Of a stretch of DNA of 64,000 nt, positions 50,709 to 62,022 are shown piece after piece; the stretch's first letter is position 1; every line of letters begins with the position of its first letter. The stretch is from Pseudomonas viciae (GTDB taxonomy: Bacteria; Pseudomonadota; Gammaproteobacteria; Pseudomonadales; Pseudomonadaceae): NCBI RefSeq assembly GCF_004786035.1, contig NZ_CP035088.1, positions 3,756,001 through 3,820,000 on the forward strand. The letters are read 5' to 3'. The notes under the pieces were generated by a model. The model was not told the origin of the DNA, made no database searches, and worked only from the letters and a program-made list of their open reading frames with translations. The position numbers and the translations under genes are program-made.

Positions 50709-53700
50709 ATGATTTTCAACGTACAATATTTTGGCGCCAAAGGAGATGGCATCACCGATGACACGGCGGCGATACAAAGTGCGATTGATGCGGCGGCCGC
50801 GGCAGGTGGAGGTCAGGTGTACATGCCGACCGGAACTTATATCGTTTCGGCAGGCGAGGAACCCTCCGACGGCTGTTTGATGCTTAAAAGCAACGTCTAC
50901 CTGTACGGCGACGGCATGGGCGAAACCACGGTCAAGGTGGCGGACGGCTCCGACACCAAAATCACCGGGATCATCCGCTCCGCCTATGGCGAGGAAACCC
51001 ACGACTTCGGAGTCAGCAACCTCACCATCGACGGCAACCGTGACAACACCACAGGCAAGATCGACGGCTGGTTCAACGGCTATATCCCTGGCGAAGAGGG
51101 CTACGACTCCAACGTCACCCTCGACAGCGTCGAGATCAAGGACTGCTCCGGGTACGGTTTCGACCCCCATGAGCAAACCGTCAACATGGTCATCAAGAAC
51201 AGCGTGGCCCACGGCAACGGCCTGGATGGCTTCGTTGCCGACTTCCTCAGTGACAGCACCTTCGAAAACAACATCGCCTACGACAACGACCGTCACGGTT
51301 TCAACGTCGTCACCAGCACCCACGATTTCACCATGACCAATAACGTCGCCTACGACAATGGCGGCAATGGCATCGTGGTGCAGCGTGGCAGCGAGGACAT
51401 TCCCTCGCCCAGCAACATCACCATCACCGGTGGCGAGGTGTACGGCAACGGCGCCGAAGGGGTGCTGATCAAGCTGTCCAGCGAAGTGACCGTCAGCGGC
51501 GTCGACATTCACGACAACACCAGCGCCGGGATCCGCATCTACGGCAGTAACCACGTCGAGATCATCGATAACACACTCAACAACAATTCCCTGGGCGCAC
51601 CGGTACCGGAAATCATCATCCAGTCCTACGATGACACCCTGGGGGTGTCCGGCAAGTACTTCAACGGCAGCGATAACACGATCCAGGGCAACGTCATCAG
51701 CGGCAGCGACCTGTCGACCTACGGTGTCGCCGAACGCAACGAAGACGGCACTGATCGCAACGCGATCATTGCCAACACCATCAGCCACACCAGCAAGGGC
51801 GCCACGCTGGTCTATGGCGACGGCAGCTATGTCAGCGCCACCGTGCCGATGACCACCGTGCAAGGCACGGCGGGCAACGACACCCTGCTGGGCAGCGCCG
51901 CCAGCGAGATTTTCTACGGCGGCGCCGGCAACGACACCATCAATGGCGGAGCCGGTGTCGATATTCTGGTGGGTGGTGCAGGCCTCGACAAACTCACTGG
52001 CGGCACGGGCGCCGATACGTTCCGGTTCGTCGCTCAATCCGACAGTTACCGGAACGCCACCTCAAGTTTCGATGACACCATCACCGACTTCGATGTCACC
52101 CAGGACAAGATCGACCTCGCCGGCCTCGGTTTCACCGGCCTGGGCAATGGCCGTGGCGGCACCCTGCAAGTCAGCTACAACGCCAGCAGCAACCGCACCT
52201 ACATCAAGGACTACGACGCCGATGCCAGCGGCAATCGCTTCGAACTGATCCTTTCGGGCAACCTGGCCAGCACCCTGACCGCCAGCAACTTCATCTTCAA
52301 TCGTGTGATCACCGGCACCAGCGCCAGCGACTCGCTGTCGGGTAGCGATGCCGCTGACACCCTGCTCGGCCTGGCGGGCAACGACAGCCTCAGTGGCGGC
52401 GCGGGCGACGACAAACTCGACGGCGGCGCCGGCATGGATACCCTTACCGGTGGCACCGGGGCGGACACCTTTGTGTTTTCCAACCGCCTGGACAGTTACC
52501 GCAACTACAACACCGGCGGCGCCAATCTTGGCGACGTGATCACCGACTTCAATATCTCCGCCGACAAAATCGACCTTTCAGCCATGGGCTTCACTGGCCT
52601 GGGGGATGGCAGGAACAACACCGTGTACCTGGTACTCAACAGTGCCGGCACCAAGACCTACATCAAGTCCCTGGACGCCGACGCCAATGGCAACCGCTTC
52701 GAAGTGGCATTGGACGGCAACTACCTCAACACGCTGACCAACGCCAATTTTGTCTTCGCCACCTCCTCGCCAACCAACCAGGCACCGGTACTGGCCACGC
52801 CGTTGCTGGACCAGAACGCGACCGAAAACACCCCGTTCAGCTACGTGGTGCCGGCCACCAGCTTTACCGACCCGGATAACGACAGCCTCAGCTACACCGC
52901 CAAGCTGGCCAATGGCAGCGCCCTGCCCAGTTGGCTGGTTTTCGATGCGGCCACCCGTACGTTCAGCGGCACCCCCAGCGACACTGCGTCGGGTACTTAC
53001 TCCATACAGGTCACCGCGACCGACGGCAGCAACGCCACCGTCAGCGACAGCTTTACCCTCGCGGTGCAGGACGTGCCCACCGCCCCCACCGTGATCAACG
53101 GCACACCAAACAACGACACGCTGACCGGCACCGCGGCCAACGAGCAGCTGTTTGGCGGCGCCGGTAACGACACCCTCAATGGCGCCGCCGGCAACGACAT
53201 CCTGGTGGGGGGTACTGGCGTGGACAAACTCACCGGCGGTGCGGGTGCCGATGTGTTTCGCTACGCCTCCAAGCTCGACAGCTACCGCACCAGCTCCACC
53301 AGCGCCAGTGACCAGATCCTCGATTTCGATGTGGCCGCCGACAAAATCGACGTCTCGGCGCTCGGCTACACCGGCCTGGGCAATGGCCTGAACGGCACAC
53401 TGCAAGTGACCTACAGCGCCTCCACCAACCGCACCTACCTCAAGGACCTCACGGTGGACGCCAACGGCAACCGCTTCGAGGTATCGCTGGCGGGCAACCT
53501 GGTGAGCAGCCTGACGGCCAGTCATTTTGTCTTCGCCGACCAGAACACGCCCAGCAATGTGGCACCGGTCGTGGCCATCCCGCTCCTCGACCAGAATGCC
53601 ACCGAAAGCACGCCGTTCAGCTACACCGTGACCCACGACAGCTTCACCGATGCCAACCAGGATGTACTGACCTACACCGCAACCCTGGCCGATGGCAGCG

Positions 53701-56324
53701 CCCTGCCCGCCTGGCTGAGCTTCAATGCCAGCAACCTGACCTTCACCGGTACCCCCACCAGCACCGCGTCCGGCAACTACAACGTCCTGGTCAAGGCCAC
53801 CGATCCTTCAGGCGCTTCGGTCAGCGACAGCTTCGCCCTGACCGTGGCCGATGCGCCCGCCAACACCATCACCGGCACTAACAACGCCGAAACCCTCAAC
53901 GGCACGGCCGGCGCGGACCTGATCCTCGGCCTCGCTGGCAACGACACGATCAAGGCCGGCACCGGCACGGACATCGTCGACGGCGGCGCCGGACGCGACT
54001 CGCTGTACGGCGGCGACGGTGCCGACACCTTCCGCTACACCAACGTCCTCGACAGCTATCGCGACTACGACACGGGTGGCGTGACGGCCACCGACACGAT
54101 CTATGACTTCACCGCAGGCGTCGACAAAATCGACGTTTCAGGACTGGGTTTTCTCGGCCTTGGCGATGGCAGCAATGGCACGCTGTACATGACCCTGAAC
54201 GCGGCTGGCGACAAGACCTACATCAAATCCGCCGAGGCCGACGCCGAGGGCAATCGTTTTGAAATCGCCCTCAGCGGCAACTACCTCAACACCCTGACCG
54301 CCAGTGATTTCGTGTTTGGCGAACGTGCCCAGCAAGACATCCTCTACATGCCGACCCTTGGCCAATCCAATGCGCGCCTGCTGCGCATGACCGAAGATGA
54401 CGACCAGTCCGGCACCTCCATGCTGGTCAATGACCTGGACCGGTACACCACCTATGACGTGCGCAGCCAGTTCACCGATGCCGACGGCAATGGCATCGAC
54501 ATCGCGGTGGGCGGCAGCACGGTCAACGGCCTGTCCACCCTGGGACCCGATGAGCTCAAATTGTGCTGGTGGTTGACCGACACCAACCAACCGGGACCTG
54601 CGCTGTTGCGGGCCGTGACGCTGTTGCGCGAACAACTCACCGAGCTGCAATCGATCGATAACGTCACCATGGGCATCATTTGGGGCCAGGGCGAGGAAGC
54701 CGCCCAGGAGATCGCCCGGTCCACGGACAAAGTGGCGGCGGCAGCGGCCTACAAGGCCGCGACCCTGAAGGTGTTTGATTACCTGCACGCCCAGTTCGGC
54801 AATTTCAGCGTGTACCTGATGGAAACCGGTCACTACGAGGAGGATGCCGCCCGTGCCCGGGGCTATTCGGAGGAGAAAATCGCCTCCATCGTCGAGGGTG
54901 TCGGCTACGTCCGCGCCGCCCAGGAGGCCATGGCCGCCGAACGCGCCGACGTCAAACTGGCGGTGGACTACACCGACCTGCCCTTGCGCTACGAAGTCGA
55001 TCCGCTGGTGTACCCCGATGACGTCTGGCACTTGCACGAGGAATCGGCGGAAATCGTCGGCCAGCGCCTGGCCGACTACATCGCCGATGATCTTGGCTTC
55101 CAGGGCAACCCCAACGACAACAACAGCGTGCAGGACATTTTCGACAACGCGCAGAACCAAGGTGGAATGATTGCCGGCACCGACCAGGACGATACCCTGG
55201 TCGGCAGCTCGGGTAACGACACCCTGGATGGCGACCTGGGTGCCGACACCCTGACCGGTGGCGATGGCAACGATATCTATGTGGTCGACAACGCGTTCGA
55301 CAGCGTGGTGGAAAGCAACACCTCGACCGCTCAGGTCGATACGGTGCAAGCGTCGGTCAGTTGGACCCTGGGCGCCAATCTCGAAAACCTGGTGCTCACC
55401 GGGGTGTCGGAGATCGACGGCACTGGCAATGAGCGGCGCAACTTCATCACCGGCAACGCCGCCAATAACGTGATCGATGGCGCCGCCGGGGTCGACAGCA
55501 TGAGCGGTGGCGATGGCAACGACACTTACTATGTCGACAACGCCGACGACGCCGTGATCGAGACCAACAGCAACACGGTGCCTGGCGGCATCGACAGTGT
55601 CCACAGCAGCTTGGCGGCCTATACCCTGGGCAACAACGTCGAGAATTTGTATATCGACAGCACGGGCGCCGCCAATGGCACGGGCAACGCCCTGGACAAC
55701 ACGCTGTTCGCCGGCGCCGGCAACAACGTGCTGGATGGGCGCGACGGCAATGACACGGTCTCGTTTGAACGGGCCCTGGCCGGCGTTACCGTGAACCTCT
55801 CGACCTCTGCGCAACAGAACACCGTGGAGTCCGGGCTCGACACCCTGAAATTCATCGAGAACCTCACGGGAGGCGCCTACGCCGACACGCTGTCGGGAAA
55901 TAGCGCGGCGAACGTTCTGAACGGTGGCGCGGGCAACGATACGCTGGTGGGTGGTTCGGGCGATGATCGACTGATTGGCGGCGCAGGCACCGACAACCTC
56001 ACCGGTGGCACGGGCGCCGACACCTATGCGTTCGGCGCGTTGTCGGACATGGGCGTCGGTGCTTTGCGCGATGTGATCAACGGCTTCAAGACCACCGAGG
56101 GCGATCACCTTGATCTCACCGGCCTGGACGCCAACCCGCTGACCGCCACGGTCGACGCCTTCACGTTCATCGGCAGCAACGCCTTCGACCCCACCAACGC
56201 CACCGGCCAACTGCGCTTTGTCGATGGCATCGTCTACGGCAGCACCAACGCCGACGCCACCCCCGAGTTCGAATTCGAACTGGTGGGCGTCAAGGAGCTG
56301 CATGCCAGCGACTTCACCGCCTGA
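50709..56324 (+). CDS. psmE: Secreted PsmE-like mannuronan C-5-epimerase / acetylesterase
   Basis: The 1871-residue modular protein opens with an AlgE-type right-handed beta-helix epimerase (residues 1 to about 380; catalytic YGFDPHEQT). RTX calcium-binding blocks (GGAGNDTL type) follow at about 51855-52760, 53085-53540 and 53865-54320, separated by two cadherin-like domains ([10 protein letters not shown] and [10 protein letters not shown] starts). An SGNH esterase domain follows (about 54325-55110: [21 protein letters not shown]), then a last long RTX region ending in DFTA. It should convert mannuronate to guluronate in alginate and remove acetyl groups outside the cell. The architecture matches PsmE of P. 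syringae. The ATG at 50709 has GGAG 8 nt upstream; an extra 52 open codons upstream are not protein-like. It lacks a Sec signal, as type I substrates do. Confidence 0.88.
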   Translation: MIFNVQYFGAKGDGITDDTAAIQSAIDAAAAAGGGQVYMPTGTYIVSAGEEPSDGCLMLKSNVYLYGDGMGETTVKVADGSDTKITGIIRSAYGEETHDFGVSNLTIDGNRDNTTGKIDGWFNGYIPGEEGYDSNVTLDSVEIKDCSGYGFDPHEQTVNMVIKNSVAHGNGLDGFVADFLSDSTFENNIAYDNDRHGFNVVTSTHDFTMTNNVAYDNGGNGIVVQRGSEDIPSPSNITITGGEVYGNGAEGVLIKLSSEVTVSGVDIHDNTSAGIRIYGSNHVEIIDNTLNNNSLGAPVPEIIIQSYDDTLGVSGKYFNGSDNTIQGNVISGSDLSTYGVAERNEDGTDRNAIIANTISHTSKGATLVYGDGSYVSATVPMTTVQGTAGNDTLLGSAASEIFYGGAGNDTINGGAGVDILVGGAGLDKLTGGTGADTFRFVAQSDSYRNATSSFDDTITDFDVTQDKIDLAGLGFTGLGNGRGGTLQVSYNASSNRTYIKDYDADASGNRFELILSGNLASTLTASNFIFNRVITGTSASDSLSGSDAADTLLGLAGNDSLSGGAGDDKLDGGAGMDTLTGGTGADTFVFSNRLDSYRNYNTGGANLGDVITDFNISADKIDLSAMGFTGLGDGRNNTVYLVLNSAGTKTYIKSLDADANGNRFEVALDGNYLNTLTNANFVFATSSPTNQAPVLATPLLDQNATENTPFSYVVPATSFTDPDNDSLSYTAKLANGSALPSWLVFDAATRTFSGTPSDTASGTYSIQVTATDGSNATVSDSFTLAVQDVPTAPTVINGTPNNDTLTGTAANEQLFGGAGNDTLNGAAGNDILVGGTGVDKLTGGAGADVFRYASKLDSYRTSSTSASDQILDFDVAADKIDVSALGYTGLGNGLNGTLQVTYSASTNRTYLKDLTVDANGNRFEVSLAGNLVSSLTASHFVFADQNTPSNVAPVVAIPLLDQNATESTPFSYTVTHDSFTDANQDVLTYTATLADGSALPAWLSFNASNLTFTGTPTSTASGNYNVLVKATDPSGASVSDSFALTVADAPANTITGTNNAETLNGTAGADLILGLAGNDTIKAGTGTDIVDGGAGRDSLYGGDGADTFRYTNVLDSYRDYDTGGVTATDTIYDFTAGVDKIDVSGLGFLGLGDGSNGTLYMTLNAAGDKTYIKSAEADAEGNRFEIALSGNYLNTLTASDFVFGERAQQDILYMPTLGQSNARLLRMTEDDDQSGTSMLVNDLDRYTTYDVRSQFTDADGNGIDIAVGGSTVNGLSTLGPDELKLCWWLTDTNQPGPALLRAVTLLREQLTELQSIDNVTMGIIWGQGEEAAQEIARSTDKVAAAAAYKAATLKVFDYLHAQFGNFSVYLMETGHYEEDAARARGYSEEKIASIVEGVGYVRAAQEAMAAERADVKLAVDYTDLPLRYEVDPLVYPDDVWHLHEESAEIVGQRLADYIADDLGFQGNPNDNNSVQDIFDNAQNQGGMIAGTDQDDTLVGSSGNDTLDGDLGADTLTGGDGNDIYVVDNAFDSVVESNTSTAQVDTVQASVSWTLGANLENLVLTGVSEIDGTGNERRNFITGNAANNVIDGAAGVDSMSGGDGNDTYYVDNADDAVIETNSNTVPGGIDSVHSSLAAYTLGNNVENLYIDSTGAANGTGNALDNTLFAGAGNNVLDGRDGNDTVSFERALAGVTVNLSTSAQQNTVESGLDTLKFIENLTGGAYADTLSGNSAANVLNGGAGNDTLVGGSGDDRLIGGAGTDNLTGGTGADTYAFGALSDMGVGALRDVINGFKTTEGDHLDLTGLDANPLTATVDAFTFIGSNAFDPTNATGQLRFVDGIVYGSTNADATPEFEFELVGVKELHASDFTA

Positions 56325-56365
56325 TCTGATGGGGCGAGTCATTCAGCATGGATGCTGAGCGACCC

Positions 56366-56400
56366 ACCGCTATCGCGAGCAGGCTCGCTCCCACAGGGGA
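56366..56400. repeat. Single REP element between psmE and the secretion operon
   Basis: CCGCTATCGCGAGCAGGCTCGCTCCCACAG-type REP arm between two convergent genes. It has one base different (AGG for AAG) from the arm that the IS110 guide matches. Confidence 0.85.
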
Positions 56401-56478
56401 TTGGCTGTGCCTCAAAACTCGAAGTTCACCACAGGCAGTAGGCTGAGATCTTAAGCTTTGGTGGGCATCCCGGGTTGT

Positions 56479-57834
56479 TCAAAACAGGCTTTGCACCCGC
56501 TCCAGGACCGCGCGGTTCATCTGGCCGGTGTGGGTGTGCAGGCTCACATAGCTTTGCAGCATGTCGAGTTTGGTGTTGAGCAGGTCTCGACGGGCCTGGA
56601 ATAGCCGTTGCTGCGCATCAAGAATATCCACCGTGGAGCGCACGCCGCCCTGGAAGCCTTTTTCCGTGGAGGTCAGTGCCCGCTGATTGGACTCCACCGC
56701 ACGCTGCATCGCCTTGCTCTTGGTGAACCCGGCCACCACCCCCAGGTAATCGGCTTCGATATCCTCGGCCAATTGTTGCCGCTGCACGTCATAGTCGGAC
56801 TGGGCACCGGCCAGTTGCGCTTCGGCCTTGGCCACGGAAGCGCGTACCGCGCCGCCACGGTACAACGGAATATCCAACTGAACCCCCACGTAGTAGGTGT
56901 CCTGGCGCGGGTCGAGCTCCTGGTACTGGCGGGTTTCCCGGCGGGTCAGTTGCGTGGTCAGCGACAGGGTCGGGTAATGCCCGGCGCGCTGGCTGTCGGC
57001 CTGCGCCTCGGCGACTCTCACCGCCGCCAGCCGCGCCGCCAGTTCCGGGCTAGCCTCACGGGCGATCGCCGTCCAGTAGGGCAAATCCTGCTCCGGTGGG
57101 ATCGGACTGCCGGCGGCAATCTCCTCGCGCATCGGCTGGATATCATCGATGGGCACACTCGCCCGACCGGACAACGCTCGCAGCGCAGCCACTCGACGGG
57201 CCTGGGCTTCGGCCTCCTGGGCCTCCACCAGATCGAGTCGCGCCTGGGCTTCGTCGATATCGGTGATCGCGCCCTGGCCTCCCTGATAGAGTTTTTTGCT
57301 CTGGGTGACCAACCCGTTGATGACGGCTTTCTGCTGGGTGATCAACTTGATTTCGTTCTCGGCCCGGGCGACGTCGAAATACCCTTTGGCCACCCGGTCG
57401 TACAGGGTCTGGCCGGCAACGTCGAATAACTGATTGCCCAATTGCCCCCTGGCCTTGCCCTCTTGATACGCCGCCCAGCGCCCCTTGTCGTAGAGCGGTT
57501 GCTGCGCAGCCAGGGTGACGTTGTTCGCCTGGTAATCGTTACTGTTGACGTAGCCACTGTCGTCACCGCCGTCGGTACGCCCACCGTAGCCGTAGCGCGA
57601 GGACAGCGACACTTGCGGGTAGAGGCCGCCGCGACCGATGTCCTCCTCATGCCGCGAAGCCTCAAAGGCGTGGGCGGCCGATTGCACAGTCGGATCGTTG
57701 AGGCGTGAGGCGTCGTAGGCAGCGGTCAGGCTCAGCCCCTCCTCAGCGGCCCATACAGGAATGATTGCTGCCCAACTGGTACACAGGCCTAGCAGTACAC
57801 GAGAGCGATAGCGGCAACGGTCGGTCATGCTCAT
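56479..57834 (-). CDS. TolC-family outer-membrane channel of type I secretion
   Basis: The 451-residue TolC/AprF-type protein has a signal peptide ending near PVWAAEE (residue about 30). OEP repeats follow, including GRGGLYPQVSLSSRYGYGG and the later PTLSLTTQLTR and DILDAQQRLFQARRDLL segments. It is the last gene of the ABC-HlyD-TolC operon; its ATG overlaps the HlyD stop by 4 bp. It forms the exit duct for the RTX substrate. It lacks a lipobox, unlike the efflux lipoprotein at 44208. Confidence 0.92.
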   Translation of the reverse strand: MSMTDRCRYRSRVLLGLCTSWAAIIPVWAAEEGLSLTAAYDASRLNDPTVQSAAHAFEASRHEEDIGRGGLYPQVSLSSRYGYGGRTDGGDDSGYVNSNDYQANNVTLAAQQPLYDKGRWAAYQEGKARGQLGNQLFDVAGQTLYDRVAKGYFDVARAENEIKLITQQKAVINGLVTQSKKLYQGGQGAITDIDEAQARLDLVEAQEAEAQARRVAALRALSGRASVPIDDIQPMREEIAAGSPIPPEQDLPYWTAIAREASPELAARLAAVRVAEAQADSQRAGHYPTLSLTTQLTRRETRQYQELDPRQDTYYVGVQLDIPLYRGGAVRASVAKAEAQLAGAQSDYDVQRQQLAEDIEADYLGVVAGFTKSKAMQRAVESNQRALTSTEKGFQGGVRSTVDILDAQQRLFQARRDLLNTKLDMLQSYVSLHTHTGQMNRAVLERVQSLF

Positions 57835-59201
57835 TCCTCTTTGAAAGCCGCAAGCAAGCGTTCGCGCAGGGGTTTCATCAGGTAATTCATCAAGGTGCGT
57901 TCCCCCGTCACCACCGTGACATCGGCGAGCATGCCGGGGCGCACCAGCAGCCCGGCGCCCTGCAACGAAGCAACGGTCTGGGCAGGAATCTCGACCTTGG
58001 CGGAGAAGTACGGTTGGTGCGTCTGTTCATCGATCAATTGGTCCGCCGATACCGTGGTCACCGTACCGGTGACGGTCGGCGTATCCACCCGCTGCAGCGC
58101 GGTGAAATGCACATGCACCGGCAACCCGGGGCGCAATTTGTTGGCCATCAGCGGCTCGAAACGCGCAGTAATCGCCATCGGCGCATCCAGTGGCACCACC
58201 TGCATCAAAGTTTGCCCGGCCTGCGCGACGCCTCCGACCGTATGAATGCTCAGGTCCATGACCTGCCCGGCCACGGGTGCACGGATCGCGCCGTTGTCGA
58301 CTTCAAACTGCAAGGCACGAATCTGATCGGCATAACCCGACGCCTCGGCAGAGACCTCGCTCAGCTGGGTTTCGGCATCGCGGCGGAACTCCTGCTGCGC
58401 CTGCAAGGCCTTGAGCCGGCTTTCGTTGATCGCCTGGCGAGTCCTGCCGACATCACCCACACCAGACGCAATCTGCCCGGCCAATTGAGCCGCATTGCGC
58501 TCGGCCTCGAAGAGCTTGTTGCGCGGAACGTAGCCTTCGCGGGCCAGATCACGCAGGCCTTCGAGTTCCTGTTGCTGGAAGCGCATCTGTGCGTCGTAGT
58601 TACGCTTGACGCCTTCATAGCCGAGCAACTGCTGCTGCAACGCCGCCGCTTCGTGTTCGATGATCTGCAAGCGGCTGCCCAGCTCCGCGCGACGGGTCAG
58701 AAACAACTGGCTCTGCAAAGCCATGGCCGCCTTGACCCGCGGCTCATCGGCGCGCTCCAGCAGCTCGGCTGGCCACTGGATCTCGGCGCTGCCCAGGCGC
58801 TCGGCGATCAACCGCGCCTCGACACTGCGATCGTTGAGCAACTTGCCCAGGGTCACGTCCAGTTGCGACTGCGCCTGCACGGTATTGAGCTGCACCAGCA
58901 ACTGGCCCTGAGTGACGCGGTCGCCATCACTGACCAGCAGCTTTTCCACGACCCCGCCGACCAATGACTGCACAGCCTTGCGCTCGCCCGCCACCACCAC
59001 GGTGCCGCTGCCCACGACGCCCTGGTCGAGCGGCGCGAGGAACGCCCAGAGCAGAAAACCGCCCAACGTCAGGACCAGGAAGCCCATGCCATAACGGGCG
59101 GCGCCGCCGGCATCGGTACTGGCGCTGGGCAAGGTATTGGCGCTGATCACTCGCATCGCCTGTTCGCTGTGCGTTTGCGCACCTGGAGTCAGATCACGCA
59201 T
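57831..59201 (-). CDS. HlyD/AprE-type membrane fusion protein
   Basis: The 456-residue protein has a short cytoplasmic tail and one membrane segment (about residues 35-55, LVLTLGGFLLWAFLAPL). Next come a lipoyl half-motif (GVVGSGTVVVAGERKAVQSL), a long coiled coil (about residues 105-290) and the C-terminal beta-barrel with PVAGQVMDLSIHTVGGVAQAG. It links the ABC transporter to TolC. It overlaps the ABC gene by 8 bp and the TolC gene by 4 bp, so the three are one transcript. Confidence 0.93.
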   Translation of the reverse strand: MRDLTPGAQTHSEQAMRVISANTLPSASTDAGGAARYGMGFLVLTLGGFLLWAFLAPLDQGVVGSGTVVVAGERKAVQSLVGGVVEKLLVSDGDRVTQGQLLVQLNTVQAQSQLDVTLGKLLNDRSVEARLIAERLGSAEIQWPAELLERADEPRVKAAMALQSQLFLTRRAELGSRLQIIEHEAAALQQQLLGYEGVKRNYDAQMRFQQQELEGLRDLAREGYVPRNKLFEAERNAAQLAGQIASGVGDVGRTRQAINESRLKALQAQQEFRRDAETQLSEVSAEASGYADQIRALQFEVDNGAIRAPVAGQVMDLSIHTVGGVAQAGQTLMQVVPLDAPMAITARFEPLMANKLRPGLPVHVHFTALQRVDTPTVTGTVTTVSADQLIDEQTHQPYFSAKVEIPAQTVASLQGAGLLVRPGMLADVTVVTGERTLMNYLMKPLRERLLAAFKEE

Positions 59202-60915
59202 CTTCGCCAGCCTCCCGTACCGTGGCCGATCTCGGTGCGGGCATCAACGCCTTGAGCACCCGGTCCCGAGGGCCGAATGCCTGTTGGGTACCGTCCTTGA
59301 GCACCAGGATGTGATCGACGATCGCCAGTACGCTGGGCCGATGGGTAATCAGCACCACAGTGCTGCCGGCGGCTTTGAGCACGTTGATGGCCTGCACCAG
59401 CGCCGCCTCGCCAGCGTCATCAAGATTGGAATTGGGCTCGTCGAGGACGATCAGCGTCGGGTGCCCATACAGCGCGCGGGCCAGGCCCAGACGCTGTTTC
59501 TGCCCACCGGACAAACCAAGCCCGCCGGGCCCCAACGGCGTGTCGTAACCCTTGGGAAACCGCAGGATCATCTCGTGAATACCGGCGTGACGGCTGGCGG
59601 CGATGATCTTGTCGGCGTCCTGCTCACCGAAGCGGGCAATGTTGTCGGCCACGCTGCCGTCGAACAGCTCGATATCCTGCGGCAAGTAGCCGAGGTGCGG
59701 GCCCAAGGCGTCGTGGGACCACTGGCTGATCTCAGCGTCGTCCAGGCGCACCGACCCGCCCATGGCCGGCCATACCCCGACCAGCGCCCTGGCCAGGGTC
59801 GACTTGCCACTGGCACTGGCGCCAACAACGGCAAGCACATCCCCTTTGGCCAGGCTGAAATTAATGCCCCGCAGGATCGGCTGCGAGGCGCCGGGCGGGC
59901 CGACATACAGCTGCTCCAGGCGCACCGCGCCGGTGGGCGGTGGCAACGGCATGCGCAGGCGATCGCGTGGGTGCTGGGTCAGGAGCTGGCTCAGGCGCTG
60001 ATAGCTCTGGCGCCCGGCGTTAAATTGCTTCCACGAGCCGATGGCGATTTCCACGGGGGCCAGGGCACGCCCCAGCAGCAGCGACATCGCAATCATCATG
60101 CCCGCCGACAGTTGGCCTTCGAGCACCAGCAATGCCCCGAGGCCCAGGGCCAGCGACTGCCCGGAGATGCGCACGAAACGGGTTGTCGAGGTGATACGGG
60201 CACTGCGGTCGCTGGCGTGGGCCTGGGCGGCAATGATGCGCTGTTGCAGCAAACTCCAGCGCTGGCGCAACGGCCCGAGCATGCCCAGCGCCTGGATGAC
60301 TTCGGCATTGTGCAGCGTGCTGTTCACATAGATCGACGACTGCACACCGAGCCGATTGGCCTCCCCCAGGCGCGCCCGGGTCGCCAGCTCGCCCCACAGC
60401 GCCAGGCCGACCAGCACCAGGGCGAGCACCAGCGTCAGCACCCCGAACCACGGATGAAAGATGAACGCCACCAGCAGGAAGATCGGCAACCACGGCGCAT
60501 CGAGCAAGGCGATCAGGCCCTGCCCGGTGATCAACTGCCGCAGCGTCGCCAGGTCACTGAGTACCTGGGCCGGGTTGGCGTTGTGCTCGCGCAGGCTGCG
60601 GGCGAAAGCGGCGTCGAAAATCCGCTCGCCCAGGGCATCGTCCAGCCCCGCGCTCATGCGAATCATCACCTGGCCGCGCACCCACTCGATCAGGGCACTG
60701 AACATGAACAGGCCCAGGGCGATCAAGGTGAGCATGAACAAGGTGGTTTCGTTACGGCTGGTGAGGACTCGGTCGTACACCTGCATCATGTAGAGCGACG
60801 GCACCAAAACCAGCAGATTGATCACGCCACTGAACAGCGCCAAGGACCAGAAAACCCGGCGATAGCTGAGCAAGGCAGCATCAATGTCATGACGCGGATC
60901 GAGTAGAAAGCGCAT
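59194..60915 (-). CDS. Type I secretion ABC transporter (AprD/PrtD-type)
   Basis: The 573-residue fused permease-ATPase has an N-terminal six-helix domain (about residues 20-310). The ATPase has Walker A GASASGKST (about residue 361), signature LSGGQKQRLGLARAL and Walker B LIVLDEPNSNLDD. It lacks the C39 peptidase-like domain of HlyB transporters, placing it with the protease/lipase/epimerase exporters whose substrates have C-terminal RTX signals. The convergent psmE next door is the obvious substrate. The upstream 446-bp region carries its promoter, not recognisable by eye. Confidence 0.93.
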   Translation of the reverse strand: MRFLLDPRHDIDAALLSYRRVFWSLALFSGVINLLVLVPSLYMMQVYDRVLTSRNETTLFMLTLIALGLFMFSALIEWVRGQVMIRMSAGLDDALGERIFDAAFARSLREHNANPAQVLSDLATLRQLITGQGLIALLDAPWLPIFLLVAFIFHPWFGVLTLVLALVLVGLALWGELATRARLGEANRLGVQSSIYVNSTLHNAEVIQALGMLGPLRQRWSLLQQRIIAAQAHASDRSARITSTTRFVRISGQSLALGLGALLVLEGQLSAGMMIAMSLLLGRALAPVEIAIGSWKQFNAGRQSYQRLSQLLTQHPRDRLRMPLPPPTGAVRLEQLYVGPPGASQPILRGINFSLAKGDVLAVVGASASGKSTLARALVGVWPAMGGSVRLDDAEISQWSHDALGPHLGYLPQDIELFDGSVADNIARFGEQDADKIIAASRHAGIHEMILRFPKGYDTPLGPGGLGLSGGQKQRLGLARALYGHPTLIVLDEPNSNLDDAGEAALVQAINVLKAAGSTVVLITHRPSVLAIVDHILVLKDGTQQAFGPRDRVLKALMPAPRSATVREAGEDA

Positions 60916-61223
60916 AGAGAATCAACCCGCAAAAGGAATAGTCGGTCCCAGCGCAATCCATCGCGAGTTATTTGCCCGAAGGCGTCAAAAAAAAGTGCGT
61001 CATGTTGCTGACGTGCGGCTATCTGAGCCGATCGTCGGCGCTACAGACGCCAAATACTGACAACGTAACCTTGGGTTAGTGCCGGGCACACAGTGAGCGT
61101 TTTCACATCAATGACCAGTGGAACGCTGCCCTTGAAAAAGGACACTGTCGAAATAACTGCTTTAAAAATTTTACTCAGTTAAGTATTTTGCTTGAGTACA
61201 CAGGTGTAGGCCATGCCACAAAC
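60916..61223. other. Intergenic region upstream of the secretion operon
   Basis: About 300 bp with no gene that I can support. It includes an AT-rich patch at about 61148-61195 (CTTTAAAAATTTTACTCAG), suitable for a promoter of the divergent ABC operon or of the TetR gene. I see no clear operator palindrome. Confidence 0.5.
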
Positions 61224-61316
61224 CTGTGGGAGCGAGCTTGCTCGCGATGGCGTCATGTCAGCCACATCAATGTCAACTGGTCGACCGCTATCGCGAGCAA
61301 GCTCGCTCCCACAGGA
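61224..61316. repeat. Inverted REP pair upstream of tetR
   Basis: CTGTGGGAGCGAGCTTGCTC and the opposed GAGCAAGCTCGCTCCCACAG, each with the GCGA extension, are 40-50 bp apart. Both arms contain AAGCTCGCTCCCAC, the exact 14-mer specified by the IS110 target guides. Confidence 0.9.
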
Positions 61317-61361
61317 TTACCGCATTGCGCCGCCCTCCTCTTTCTATGACAAGGACCTCCC

Positions 61362-61973
61362 GTGAGCGGACTGCGTGAACGTCAAAAAGCCGAACGACGC
61401 CAAGCCATCAGCAAGGCAGCGGTGGAATTGTTCGAGCGCCAGGGTTTCCAGAACACCACCATCGAACAAATCGCCAGCCAGGCCGGAGTATCGGCACCCA
61501 CCGTGTTCAAGTACTTCGGCAACAAACAGGAGATCATCCTCGAGATCCTGCACGACGCCGACCAGCGTGCGCTCACGGACACCCGCAGCCAGATCCCGGA
61601 AATGGAAGATCCGGTCGAAGCGCTGTGTTACCTGGAGCGGCTGCTTACCGGCTACGCCCTGGAAGTCATGCACCCCAGTCTCTGGCGCGAACTGCTGCCG
61701 CTGATTCTGTTTGGTGGCGACAACGGCCTGCCCGAAGGCTATCGCGCCATGAACGATGCGCTCAGGGCTGAAATCAGCGGTTTGATCAGAGAATTGCAGC
61801 AGGCCGGCAAGCTGCGCGCCGACCTCGACGTTGAGCTGGCCGCCTTCCTGCTGAACGACTACTCACACTTGCAGCTGTTCAGGCTGGTCAATCAGGAACA
61901 GCCGGATATCGAGGCACATTCCACACAGGTGCGGCGTATCACCGAGCTGCTGTTTCAGGGCATGCGCGCCTGA
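61362..61973 (+). CDS. TetR-family regulator
   Basis: The 203-residue protein has an N-terminal TetR helix-turn-helix (residues about 15-60: AAVELFERQGFQNTTIEQIASQAGVSAPTVFKYFGNK). An all-helical ligand domain follows. It starts with GTG, fixed by AAGGA 6 nt upstream. It is divergent from the type I secretion operon (446 bp between them, with a REP pair) and converges on the polyamine-binding protein gene. It may control the secretion operon, but no operator is visible and the ligand is unknown. Confidence 0.88.
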   Translation: MSGLRERQKAERRQAISKAAVELFERQGFQNTTIEQIASQAGVSAPTVFKYFGNKQEIILEILHDADQRALTDTRSQIPEMEDPVEALCYLERLLTGYALEVMHPSLWRELLPLILFGGDNGLPEGYRAMNDALRAEISGLIRELQQAGKLRADLDVELAAFLLNDYSHLQLFRLVNQEQPDIEAHSTQVRRITELLFQGMRA

Positions 61974-62022
61974 GTACACCCAGCCAGTAAACGCCCGACG
62001 CCGCGACGCCGGGCCACGCTGA

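Noticed and set aside
51850..56320. Tandem short repeats considered as a CRISPR array or satellite DNA
   Set aside because: The repeats are in frame, encode GGxGxDxLx calcium-binding nonapeptides and vary at the DNA level, so they are RTX protein repeats.
54138..56342. A 734-codon open frame antisense to the end of psmE
   Set aside because: Its Val/Gly/Ala repetition mirrors the RTX repeats on the other strand; no start signal and no recognisable domain.
59137..60906. A 589-codon open frame antisense to the ABC transporter gene
   Set aside because: The opposite strand carries a complete ABC transporter with all its motifs; this translation is Gln/Arg/His-rich and featureless.
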